A DNA stretch of 64,000 bases from Blastomyces gilchristii SLH14081 (Eukaryota > Ascomycota > Eurotiomycetes > Onygenales > Ajellomycetaceae). Each line of letters opens with the position of its first letter. Position 1 is the first letter of the stretch. Below are positions 47,950-57,534 of this stretch, in pieces. The position numbers were made by a program, and so were the translations under genes. The notes under the pieces are model-generated. The model worked only from the letters and a program-made list of their open reading frames with translations, was not told where the DNA came from and did no database searches. Location: contig NW_003101682.1 of assembly GCF_000003855.2 (NCBI RefSeq), positions 435,178 through 499,177 on the forward strand, read 5' to 3'.

Positions 47950-50900
47950 ACTTCCTTAGAGTTGAAGAAACTTCTCGGAATGGCAATGCTAATCGAAATA
48001 TTGCATATATCTCCTCTAAGAAATGAGAGAATGAGAGGAATGATTTCCAGTCGGACAAGAGAGTCCAGGCACGCGGACTTCGGGCCTTTTTAAGTTGAGG
48101 AAGATGGCATATAATTCCAGCGATTGATAATTACAGGGTATTATACGACCAGTTTAATGAGCACGGTAGATATTGATATTGCATTTCCGTTACCATTTCA
48201 CCGGACCAGCCCTCAATACGCAACCCCTTGCTGTACGAGAAGGTGGGGCCTAATCCACCAAGACATCGATATGATCCCATACCAGATATTGGGTTACAGC
48301 TGCAGGGAACCTTCAAAACGGAAACCTGGTAACTTGAGGGTACGCATGCTCAAATGTACCCCCTAATTAGCTAAAAGCAGATGACGGTTGAAGAACAAAA
48401 CCAGGAGAGATGAAGGTAAGAATCTTAGACCAGTTCCTTGCGTGGCAGAGAACTGCATCTCGGGACTAGCGCATACGGTTTCGGAGAGACGGTTCGAGAT
48501 ACCACAAACAACGAGCGGCATAGAAATTGGAAATAGCGAATATTAGGTAAATTCCCCGGATAGCGTAGAAAGCGGAGCTGAAGATCCCTGTGCGTTGGAA
48601 ATCATCCGCGTCGCGAACATTTAGAATGGAATGGAGTCGTGGTGATGTGCTAACTTTCGATTGATAAGTTCAGCTCGTTTGGTTGGCTCAATAGCACCAT
48701 GACCTTGAACCTTCTCCTGACTTACCTGTTCGACGTCTTGTTGGACAAACGCTCAAGACTCCGATGCACAATTCCAACATTTCACTGCGCCGACTTTGTT
48801 TGGTAATTGGGCAAGGCGTGGTGAAGCGGTGGCAGAAATGTTAGGATGTCCCAAAGGCGGCTAACCACAAATGCGGAACTCCAGGCTTCTAAGTTGACAT
48901 CCAAAATTCAGGCGACAAGTGGGGGTGAATAAACTTTGATTCTCGTATATGAGGCCACAGAAAAGGCCATTCCCTTGCGAGTCTGGAACTTCACAGCAGG
49001 GGGGTGTATCACAAATCCGTTCTTTAGTAAGCGCACCTTTAGTTTCTGATATTGACATATGAAGACCTGATGGGCCGCAGCTGCATTTCCCAGACGGAAG
49101 CGTGGCAGGAATAGCACTTTGTGTATGTAACGTCCGTGTTGGAGAGGAATTCGGTTCGGATAATGCACCAGAGCAGTTCAGCTGGACGGAGTATTTATTC
49201 TGCAGAGGAAACAGATTGGATATATTGCATTTCATTGGACGAGGCCTAATATGGCGTCTCCATAGAAATCGTATTCCTGAGGGAATTTTAAAAACTGGGT
49301 ATGCCCGCATTCTCGTTGAGTAGACATACCGAACACCGAGGGCAATGGAACGTTGTAGATAGGTCCATTGCTACCCAAGAACTGGGGCCAAGAAGAGCGG
49401 GAACTTTGGAATCGCTATCGATATCATCAGAATGCGTTGTCACTACACGGTGGCAAAAGATGGTATGCTTCATGTTTTCCATCCTCGTTCTGGTGAAAAA
49501 GCTGAAAGCCGGGGTCCGGGACGGGCCGGTTGTGCGGACAGACGAGGCAGGAAAGATGACAAGGTTCACTAAGCAATTTGTGCGCAGGGCATATCTTGGA
49601 ATGGCTCGGATATGGCAAATGCTTGTTCCCGTTCCAGGAGCCGTGAACATTTCCGAAGTGATTTTGGAGGTGGTGTTAAAAATGGAAGTGCTCACCAAGG
49701 CAAGTGCCCAGTTTAGCCTCATCCCTCCACTTGGATTGCTGCAAGGCCCTACCCCCGGAATTATACACCAGGTCCGAAATCAGGCATTGCTGTTCGAAAG
49801 CTGGGGCCCTGAGGCTCAAGCCTCCATTGCAAGCAGGTTACGGACTGAATCCTACATGCCATGTCAATATCAACAGTTATATACCAAGCGGGGTGCCTGA
49901 TCCCCTGAATAATTTCCCCGCTCGAGGCCTGATAGAATCTTCGTAATAGCGGGGTTCTTCGCGTATCTACTAGTGGCGTATCGGGTTTCCACGCCTAACC
50001 GTCGGGGACACCGTCCTGGGCGGCCCAAGAAATATTATTATTGGCGACTGACTGGGTTGGCAAGCTGCAAGGACGTTATTGGGAGGACAAAATTACTCTT
50101 TGGGGGATTTTCTGTGGATCCTCCTTGGTTGACTGGATTCGTTGGTCACTGCTCTAGGCCAAGCCACGAGGGATATGCCGGCAGCGCTTTTTAGTTGAAT
50201 TGGCACGCGCCTTGGTTGCGTCTAGGATGTGCATGGGGATAATGCAGGTGTAATCCCAACTGCACAATTTCGCACACAGAGTTGTCATTTATGATTGAAA
50301 GGGCTTCCGCAGGAAGTGAAGCCTCGTATATCAACGCCACCATACTTGATTCTCTGACCGACGAAACGGAGAAAACGTTGCCGAGGAGCATCATGACCCT
50401 TTCATTTCGCAGGTTGTGCGTTATCCAGACCTTGCCGAGGCGTGCATCCAGCGAGGTTAATCCTCGATCGTCAGTTGCCTGTTTCCATCATTTTTCTCCA
50501 CACTATTTGGCCCCCATTGAATAGAATTGTCAGGTATGGCAGGGCTAGGGCTTTTGGACTCTTCCCCCGCGGCCTCTCGCACGGCTTTCCAAACGCCAGC
50601 CTCGTCCCGTGCGGCCGTGCCTCGAACCGACTTGCTTGCTGAAGAACGGAACCCTGCAACCCGTATCCAGCATTTCGAATCGCACCATTGGCGGTGTGAT
50701 AAGGTCCATTATTAGTGCCGGAATCCCGTGGTAGTTTTCTTTTTATGTGTGGGAGCTGTCAGGGTGGAGTAGAATAAATCTACTGAGTGCAATGTAAGAA
50801 TGGAACGTGAGGAGACAGCTGAATTGGACGCAGTGTCTGTTGAAGCAAACCGAAGCGACGAATGCCGCAAGACTAAAAGAAGCGTCCTAAGAGATAAGAA

Positions 50901-51609
50901 GTAAATATTCAACTTATAATTAGTGGCCCCCAGACTCCCCTGATAGGAAGATTTAGCAGGCTTCTATCTGAGGTGATGATCCGGCTGCAGGATTAGTACT
51001 TGTTGCGCTGGTGAACCATTGTTCCCAATTGAATGCATCCTCCATGCTTTGAGTGTTATAGAAACATCCTTTCAAAATCCAAATAACAATTTAGCAATTG
51101 TCCCCGGCTGCCATTGCTCCATTATTAATCTGTTCTGCACAGAACAAAAAAAGGAGATGTTTCTTACTTCGTTTTGGATCACATAAGCTCCGGCTCCCAA
51201 CAAGAAAACATCACATGACCCCAGCGGCGTCTGCCAAGCCTGCAGGCCTCAACATCGTCATCTCAACGTTGAGGTGATATCATCAATTCCCAAGCTGTGT
51301 GAGCTGCTATTTCTACTCCCCGAGCAGGACAAAGATGTTAACAAATTTTTGGTCTCATTTTCACTATTCTGCCTTAGAGCCACCGTGATTCCAGTTTATG
51401 CTTAATTTGATAAATATCACTTCAAAGCTGCTTTGCCTTGGCCAACGCGCACGGAGCTTGACTGCAATCAATATATGCTGGCAAGCCGCCTGGGCCCAAT
51501 CTTGAACTTTACTTCCCGGCCCTGTGGGAGTGGACGATTAATATATAAAAAGACGACCAAATTGACGGGAGTAGTAGATAAGCAGTGCCATAGTCGTCAT
51601 TCTCCAAAA
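47950..51609. other. 3.6 kb region with gene-like debris
   Basis: The first part should hold the promoter of the secreted-protein gene. Between about 48.86 and 50.7 kb, several overlapping frames of 60-200 codons occur on both strands with Cys-rich minus-strand pieces (for example GKCSCGPSGLHMSIS and ICDTPPCCEVPD near 49.0 kb). No continuous spliced model could be built and no family recognised. A decayed secreted-protein gene on the minus strand is possible. The last ~500 bp is the promoter of the next gene, with a TATATAAA-like box at about 51540. Confidence 0.45.
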
Positions 51610-53068
51610 ATGTTTTCGCAATTCTCCTTTTCATTCCCTTCCATCAAAAACCTCTTCTCGTCAGTCACAGGTGATCCCAGCGCGATTAAAATAGATTCCG
51701 TCGAAATCCACGATGTCGAGACGGCAAAGGAAAAGCCTACCCGGGCGTTGAAACATCTGTTAAAGCTGAATCATGCCAATTATTCAATTCTCTATCATAA
51801 CGACCGCTTCCATAATCATATGCCACATGTAAGATTGTCTGGAGGCTAATATCTAAAATGTTGATCCGGTGGGCGTATGGCTAATTACAGTCTTTTGCTA
51901 TCAGTTGCTATCTTCAGCGTATTTATTTGGAAGTGATGCAGACCATCTGAACCGTCTTTACGAGATGGAGGCCAAGGTACTGGAGCCGTGGCGGGATTCG
52001 CCTGGAGAGATTACAGCGGACGACTGGAGGGATTTTTTGGGGAAGCCAGAGTAAGTACATAGGGTCACGGGCTATCTCCTGTTTTATATTTCCCTCCATG
52101 TTCGTAGGTATAACTGACTGCAACAGATATCAAAGAGCCTATCTCGACTTTTTCGAGGACGAGCTCGTCCATCATTCCTTTGACTGGAAAAAAGTTGCCG
52201 AGGTCTATCTTTATTCGGGCAATAAACCATTGATAAATTGTCTCGTTGCAGGCCGTAAGTTGGTCAAGTATAAATGTACACATGAATTAATCGCGCATTA
52301 ACCTGACAATATTGAACAGTTGGACACCCACTCATCCATTTAGGATATGCCTATGAAATGTCGAGTCGAGATGTGGCTATTGAAAGTCTCGCAATGACAG
52401 CAACTTGTTACAACTACCTACACAAATATATAGACGATCCTTCCTACCTTGAACCGCCACCCACATACCAAACGGCTTCACCTTTGGAAATCTTACATAA
52501 CATCCGTACAGACAAACGCTTCGATAACTTATTCGAAAAACCCGGCGGCGACAATCTGGAAACTGTCTTTGAAAACCATGAAGATGCAATTCTTGAACAT
52601 TGGCGCGCATGGATGATCACCCCTGACCCTACCAAACAGCTTGAAATATCTCAGGAAGCCGCAGCAGCCATTTTTGTGGCCGCAGACACAGAAAAACACG
52701 ACTTCTTCCTTGTTCACCTTCTTACCACTAGCCACGCAATGCGGATCCTCTTACCCTTCGTCCTAGGCAAATACCACGTCTCTCTCCTCCGGCAATGGTG
52801 GCTGATCGTCGTAGGCATTTACGTCGCACAGCTACGGCCCAAAATAGATCCTGACACGATTAAAAATTATAATACAAAGGGGCGGGGCTGGGACTGGATC
52901 GGTGGCCAAGCCGTCAGTGGTAAGTGGGCAGAAGAGACTCATTTCATCAAAGGAGTTCGGGCGCTCAACGAGGCCGCGAGGACTTGGGGTGATAGCGACG
53001 AATATTACATCAAGGCCGCAGTCAAGCTTGTTGATGAATTCAAAGGATTTGGAGGTTTTGGTGATTAG
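51610..53068 (+). CDS. Questin-oxidase-like protein (DUF4243 family)
   Basis: Four exons, 51610-51828, 51905-52050, 52127-52254 and 52320-53068, join in phase to 413 residues. The family signature is clear: NHMPH followed by LLSSAYLFGSDADHLNRLYE, then EYQRAYLDFFEDEL, and GLGHPLIHLGYAYEMSSRDV at the third junction, ending with GWDWIGGQA. Members include the Baeyer-Villiger-type questin oxidase of geodin biosynthesis and AflY of aflatoxin biosynthesis, which open anthraquinone rings. No polyketide synthase or other biosynthetic genes are near, so a role in a cluster is not supported here. The acceptor at 51904 was chosen over a nearer one because only it keeps the frame. The gene is GC-normal although a transposon island starts within 1 kb. 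Confidence 0.9.
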
Positions 53069-54160
53069 AGAGATTAATTCTCACGGGAGAACAAAGTGGG
53101 AGTTTTTGAGTGTGTGCGGGCTTCGACATACCAAATTGTCTGTCGTAGGTAATGTGGTCTTGACTTATTTTGGAAAAAGTAATAGTTGGTCGGAAATTTG
53201 TTAGTGTTGCATAATTTTGTATATGCGGACTTTGTACACAAATTGCCTAATAAGTGATTATTTCATGGACGCATACTCTGTACATTGCAAAATGTTGCCT
53301 TTAGTGCTGGTCAGCAGCAGCCCGATGATCATCGGCTCAGCTACCACTGTCAACTTACTGATGGATTATGGATTTATACAGCGTATGTCCTCCGTACAGT
53401 ACTGTACATTTTAAGTGGGTATGGAGGATCCTTTTAAGCTGTAATACTGTTATCACTCAAGAATCTTCATTTCAGAGCAGTCTGAGACTTAGACTAGCTT
53501 TAGTTAAACTGTAACTGATTTATTCAGATACAGCAGATATACCCAGGTGGCTGCAAAAAGAATATAATCATGTCTGATTCTTCTAAGATAGTTGGGCGTA
53601 CGCTCTCTGTTATATACAAATAAACATGCCCATTGCAGTCATAGAAGGAGCGATCGCGGGGGCTATAATAGAAAAGAAGATAGTAGGGCCTAAGTGCGGG
53701 CGGAAGAAGGAAGGGAACGGCCCGAGGGTGGAGCGGAAGGTTAACTAAGGGGTGGAAGTCAAGAGGCTTCCGCCACAATACAGCTAAGGTCAGACTCTGT
53801 TAAAACAGAATCAGAACTAAATACAGTATCAGATATTCTGATGTAATAATTTTATTGATATTGTATTTATAAAAATTATATATATTCAATTTAAATTCTT
53901 TCCCCTATAGCTAACTAAACAGTATTAAAGTTTAGAATACACATAATATAGTAAAAGTGTAAAAAATATTAATCATGATCTTATTCTGTTGAGGGTCCCG
54001 CGGTTGATCGGCCCTTCTACTAGCAATGCGCTGGTGGTGACTGAGCTCTTTTGCCCTAGTAGCCTACATATTCTCAATTTTACTTTATTATAACTTAAAG
54101 CTCAATACAAGATTATGTAATTAACTAGTAACTTAACTAGTTAAGTTAGTTAACTAGTTA
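53069..54160. other. Transition from gene to transposon island
   Basis: The 3' flank of the questin-oxidase-like gene runs to about 53.47 kb. AT-rich sequence then alternates with two GC-richer islands at about 53590-53770 and 53985-54070. Read on the minus strand, the first has a TATA-like GTATATAACAG and an AATAAAT site, as an LTR would; this is weak evidence. Confidence 0.4.
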
Positions 54161-54242
54161 ACCGTGCCATGCTTACTCACTCTCTGTAGTGAGTGCGCCA
54201 CAGTGTACAGAAAACCACACTGTAAAGAAAATATTTTGAATA
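54161..54242 (+). repeat. Left terminal inverted repeat of the pogo-like element
   Basis: Matches the right end over about 82 bp. Nearly all differences are C or G here against T or A in the right copy, so the left end is less mutated. Confidence 0.82.
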
Positions 54243-56053
54243 TAGTAATCTTTAAAAATTAATTAATAATCATCATCACATCTATCTATAATATAAAGAT
54301 TATCTATATACTCATTAGAAGATGTAGAATTCACTGTAAGTTGAGATTTTATAGAATTATCTTATTATAATTAAGTAGCTGTAGATTTTATAGATTTGAT
54401 TTCAATTAATTAAAGAGTCTTATTAAATGTCTTTTTCATCTCATCTGCTCTACAGATTATAATCTTACAATTGACATTCTTAATAGTAAGAACTTCATCT
54501 ACTTGTACCTGTCTATAGAAGAATTTAATAATTTAATATCTATTTACTTAATAATAATCTATAAGTTCATTCTTATAATATGTATTCAATTTCACCTGAA
54601 TTATACTACTCTTGAAAATCTTATTCAATCATCTTATTAAATCAGATGTAAGAGTATTCTTCACATCTTCTGAGGTCTTGACTGCTGTATTAATTTAATG
54701 ATATAGTTTTGTAATTATCTCTGAGAAGATTAATTATAAGAAGACAGTTAACAGTTAATCTACAGATAACAGAGTAAAGTAATTATATATATTATTATTA
54801 TTATCATATATGTTGAGATTCAGAGCATTATCAATGATAAGAGGTCTTAATTAATTAAGAATTATATCATAATTAACTGAATACATTTCACAGTTGATAA
54901 AGCCAGCTCTTATAGTACTAAATTTAAATGCTTATAGTTGAATACTCTTCAGATTAGTAAGAAATTATCTGTTATCATACTACTCATATCTGTAGTAAAT
55001 AGTCTTATTAACTGTCTTTGTATGATAATACTTATACTGCTGAAAAGATATATTATCAAGAGATTATAGAATATGACTTATATAAGATAAGAATCTGAAC
55101 AGAATAATCTTATAAAGATTACAGTATTGAATGAATTCTTCTATAAAATGAGAATTATGATTATTTATTAATAACAGTTAATGACTGCTTATTTAATACT
55201 TTTTTATCATCTTATTGAACTGCTTGATTCATTCAAATTCAATCTCATTATTTATAAAGTCAGACTTAAGTACAGTGATAGTGTAGTTGTTAGATAAGTT
55301 AAAGTGTATATATCAATTCTCTAAATGAATCTTTGATTTTATTATAATTAATGAATTTAATACTGTGTTATCTGTATTAATATACTTCATCACTGTTATT
55401 AATCTGCAGAAGTATAATAACTATATAATGAAATTTATATCTTTAAAGATGATTATAACTCACTGTTTATATTCTTCTTCTTCTTAAAATTCAATCTTAT
55501 CAAAGTTATAGATATCACAGTGAAAAAATTAATATTAATTAAAGACAGCTTTATATTAATTAAATCAGTTAATAATAAAGCTTATATTCTTATAAGACAC
55601 TTGTTTTAAATTCATGAGTTTTTACTTGACTTATTTATAATCTGATAGATGTTTGATAAATTAATATATTCATATCTTACTTACTATAAAAGATGCAGTC
55701 TCTGAATCTGTATAATACTGTCTTAATATACAGTTTGTAACAGCTTTGATATACTTGATAATAAATGAGTAAAAATTAATGTTTAATTAATGAATTCATA
55801 TCTTAATTTTCTCTTTCTAACTGTTATTTAATACTTGATTCAGTGAAACTCTTATAGTTCTTGATTTCTTTCTGTTGATTCTCTCATACAAGATAGTATA
55901 TGAGACTTTGAATTCTTATGACAGAGATGTGATTTTTAATTTTAAATTGCTTTTATATGTGTCAACAGCTTTTTACAACTGCTTCTCAGTGTAATTAGAA
56001 GATTTAGACATGATTATAATTAATGATGATTATTTAAAGATAAAGAATGAAGA

Positions 56054-56135
56054 TATTAAAAATATTTTCTTTACAGTGTGATTTTCTATACACTGTGACA
56101 CACTCACTACAGAGAGTGAGTAAGTATGACATGAT
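56054..56135 (-). repeat. Right terminal inverted repeat of the pogo-like element
   Basis: Inverted partner of 54161-54242, more heavily C-to-T mutated, followed by the TA target duplicate. Confidence 0.82.
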
Positions 56136-56137
56136 TA

Positions 56138-56463
56138 TTATAAAACTTTTAAACAATGAAAAATTGAAATTTAATATAATATGTAATATTTCTTTATAGA
56201 ACTCTATTAAATACATATTTTTATAAAATAAAAGTATGGTAAAAAATTCACAGTAATAAGAAATGTATGAAATAATGAAATAATGAAATCAGATTAAATT
56301 AAATTAAATATAAAATTTATAATTCTTCATTAGTTTAGTAAGACTTAATAGTTAAAAAAAAGAGAGAGAGAAAGATAGAAGAGATTATACGCAGTAAGTA
56401 CAAGATTGTAAAAGTAAGTTAATAAAAAGACTAGAGATGAATGTGTGAGATCAGGTGACTGTC
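56138..56463. other. AT-rich spacer between two transposons
   Basis: About 330 bp between the pogo-like element and the copia target duplication. AT-rich, with an AGAGAG run near 56360. Nothing recognisable. Confidence 0.5.
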
Positions 56464-56468
56464 ACTAG
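56464..56468. repeat. Left target-site duplication of the copia element (ACTAG)
   Basis: ACTAG directly precedes the 5' LTR and is repeated at 62053-62057 after the 3' LTR. Five bp is the usual copia duplication length. Confidence 0.75.
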
Positions 56469-56574
56469 TATTAGTAATTACTACATCTACTCTAGTCACG
56501 TGCCATCTCAATCTATTCATTTAGTGTAACTCGTATAGTTAGATTATAACACAATATAATATTATTCTTCAAGA
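56469..56574 (+). repeat. 5' LTR of the copia element (mutated)
   Basis: Aligns without gaps to the 3' LTR over 106 bp. It differs at 18 positions, in every case T or A here against C or G in the 3' LTR. Confidence 0.88.
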
Positions 56575-57137
56575 GATTATGAAGCTCTTTATAAGTAATG
56601 AATAACTGTAATAATATATCAACTATATCTTCACATATCATTACACATGTCTAGATGTCTTTTATTAATTAATTGAACTCATGATGAATCTGAGATCAGG
56701 TGAAAAGCCTGACTTAATGAAGAATTATATGCTAATATATAGAAGAAGAAATTCACAAATATCTGAAGTATAAGAAGAATTGAGTGTGAGTTTATTAACA
56801 TCTGTAACAAATTAAAAAGTGACTATCTTAGAGGTATTTAAGTCAGATGAAATCATTGCAGAGAAATAGTCTGATAAGTTTAATAAATATAAAGACTCAG
56901 TTAAAGGTATCAGTAAGATGTCAGATAATGCAGAGAGCTTAAGTGATTAAAATAATAATAGCTCAGCAAGTAAGAAGACTTATATAAGGCTTAAAATTGT
57001 AAGACTTCAGTATGAGATTGAGTGTATGAAGATCAGTAGAGATAAGACTCTTATAAGTGATAAGATAAGAGTGAATCTGACAGAATATCTTTAATAGAAA
57101 GAGAAGACATCTGTTATAATAAAAGTTCTTGAAGAAT

Positions 57138-57150
57138 TCAGAAGCTAAGT
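57138..57150. repeat. Left 13-bp target-site duplication of the SINE
   Basis: TCAGAAGCTAAGT, identical to 57522-57534, directly next to the (TTA)n end of the inserted SINE. Confidence 0.9.
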
Positions 57151-57442
57151 TATTATTATTATTATTATTCTTCCATTATACTCATATGCAAGCGGAGCTT
57201 ATGATGAGTCCTTGCGTGATGTTAAATACAGGTCAAGTGTTGATTATACAGGAGGAAATACAGGTGTTGAGACCATGCCAAGATAACAAGAACATAGGAA
57301 ATACAAAGGAGTGACAATTAGATACATGCAATAATAACTTCCCAGCCCAGGAACATAGAGCGATTTATTGAAGCGATTTGTACACCTCTGTATTTATTAG
57401 AAACCTGAGGTGCTTGGGTTCCGGATTTAATGTATCCCCTGC

Positions 57443-57454
57443 GGGTTTCGAACT
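57443..57454 (-). promoter_or_regulatory. Pol III box B of the SINE
   Basis: AGTTCGAAACCC matches the GGTTCGANNCC consensus at all but one position. Box A lies at 57504-57514 on the same strand, at a spacing typical of long-variable-arm tRNA genes. Confidence 0.8.
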
Positions 57455-57503
57455 CACACGCCTTGGTTTCCCACGCCAAGGCGCTACCGGGTGGCCGTAT
57501 TAA

Positions 57504-57514
57504 CCATTCAGCCA
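57504..57514 (-). promoter_or_regulatory. Pol III box A of the SINE
   Basis: TGGCTGAATGG fits the TRGYNNANNNG consensus exactly, seven bases from the 5' end of the element. Confidence 0.8.
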
Positions 57515-57521
57515 CCGGGGC

Positions 57522-57534
57522 TCAGAAGCTAAGT
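57522..57534. repeat. Right 13-bp target-site duplication of the SINE
   Basis: TCAGAAGCTAAGT, identical to 57138-57150, directly next to the tRNA-like head. Confidence 0.9.

Larger units (their letters stand above)
54161..56135 (-). mobile_element. Mutated pogo/Fot1-like (Tc1/mariner) DNA transposon
   Basis: The ends are inverted repeats of about 82 bp. The left reads ACCGTGCCATGC at 54161; the right, read inward from 56135, is ATCATGTCATAC. Both continue TTACTCACTCTCTGTAGTGA. TA dinucleotides flank it (54159-54160 and 56136-56137), as expected for this superfamily. On the minus strand a transposase start is visible at 56011: MSKSSNYTEKQL, stop, KAVDTYKSNLKLKITSL, then EFKVSYTILYERINRKKSRT. 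This is a helix-turn-helix N terminus with stops where Gln and Trp are expected. The whole body is AT-shifted and inactive. Length 1975 bp is normal for Fot1-like elements. Confidence 0.82.
57151..57521 (-). mobile_element. tRNA-derived SINE inserted in the copia relic
   Basis: On the minus strand the 371-bp insert starts with a class II tRNA-like head: GCCCCGGTGGCTGAATGG. Box A (TGGCTGAATGG) is at 57504-57514 and box B (AGTTCGAAACCC) at 57443-57454. A strong hairpin with stems CGCCTTGG and CCAAGGCG takes the anticodon-arm position, suggesting tRNA-Ser/Leu ancestry. An unrelated body follows and the element ends in an (AAT)n tail. Perfect 13-bp direct repeats flank it. Box A, box B, simple-repeat tail and target duplication together define a SINE. 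It has no coding capacity and would use LINE machinery. Its GC content is normal within a mutated host element. Confidence 0.85.

Noticed and set aside
49301..49900. 199-codon plus-strand frame
   Set aside because: A minus-strand frame of 144 codons overlaps it and neither gives a recognisable protein; kept only as debris.
51610..53068. Secondary-metabolite gene cluster around the questin-oxidase-like gene
   Set aside because: No polyketide synthase, NRPS, transporter or pathway regulator is present within the window.
57318..57515. 65-codon minus-strand frame beginning MAEWLIRPPGSALAW
   Set aside because: It reads through the tRNA-like head of the SINE; the box A/box B structure explains the sequence better than a protein.
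57318..57521. A functional tRNA gene on the minus strand
   Set aside because: The acceptor and T stems are imperfect, the anticodon loop is irregular, and the unit is flanked by target duplications with an (AAT)n tail, so it is a SINE head.
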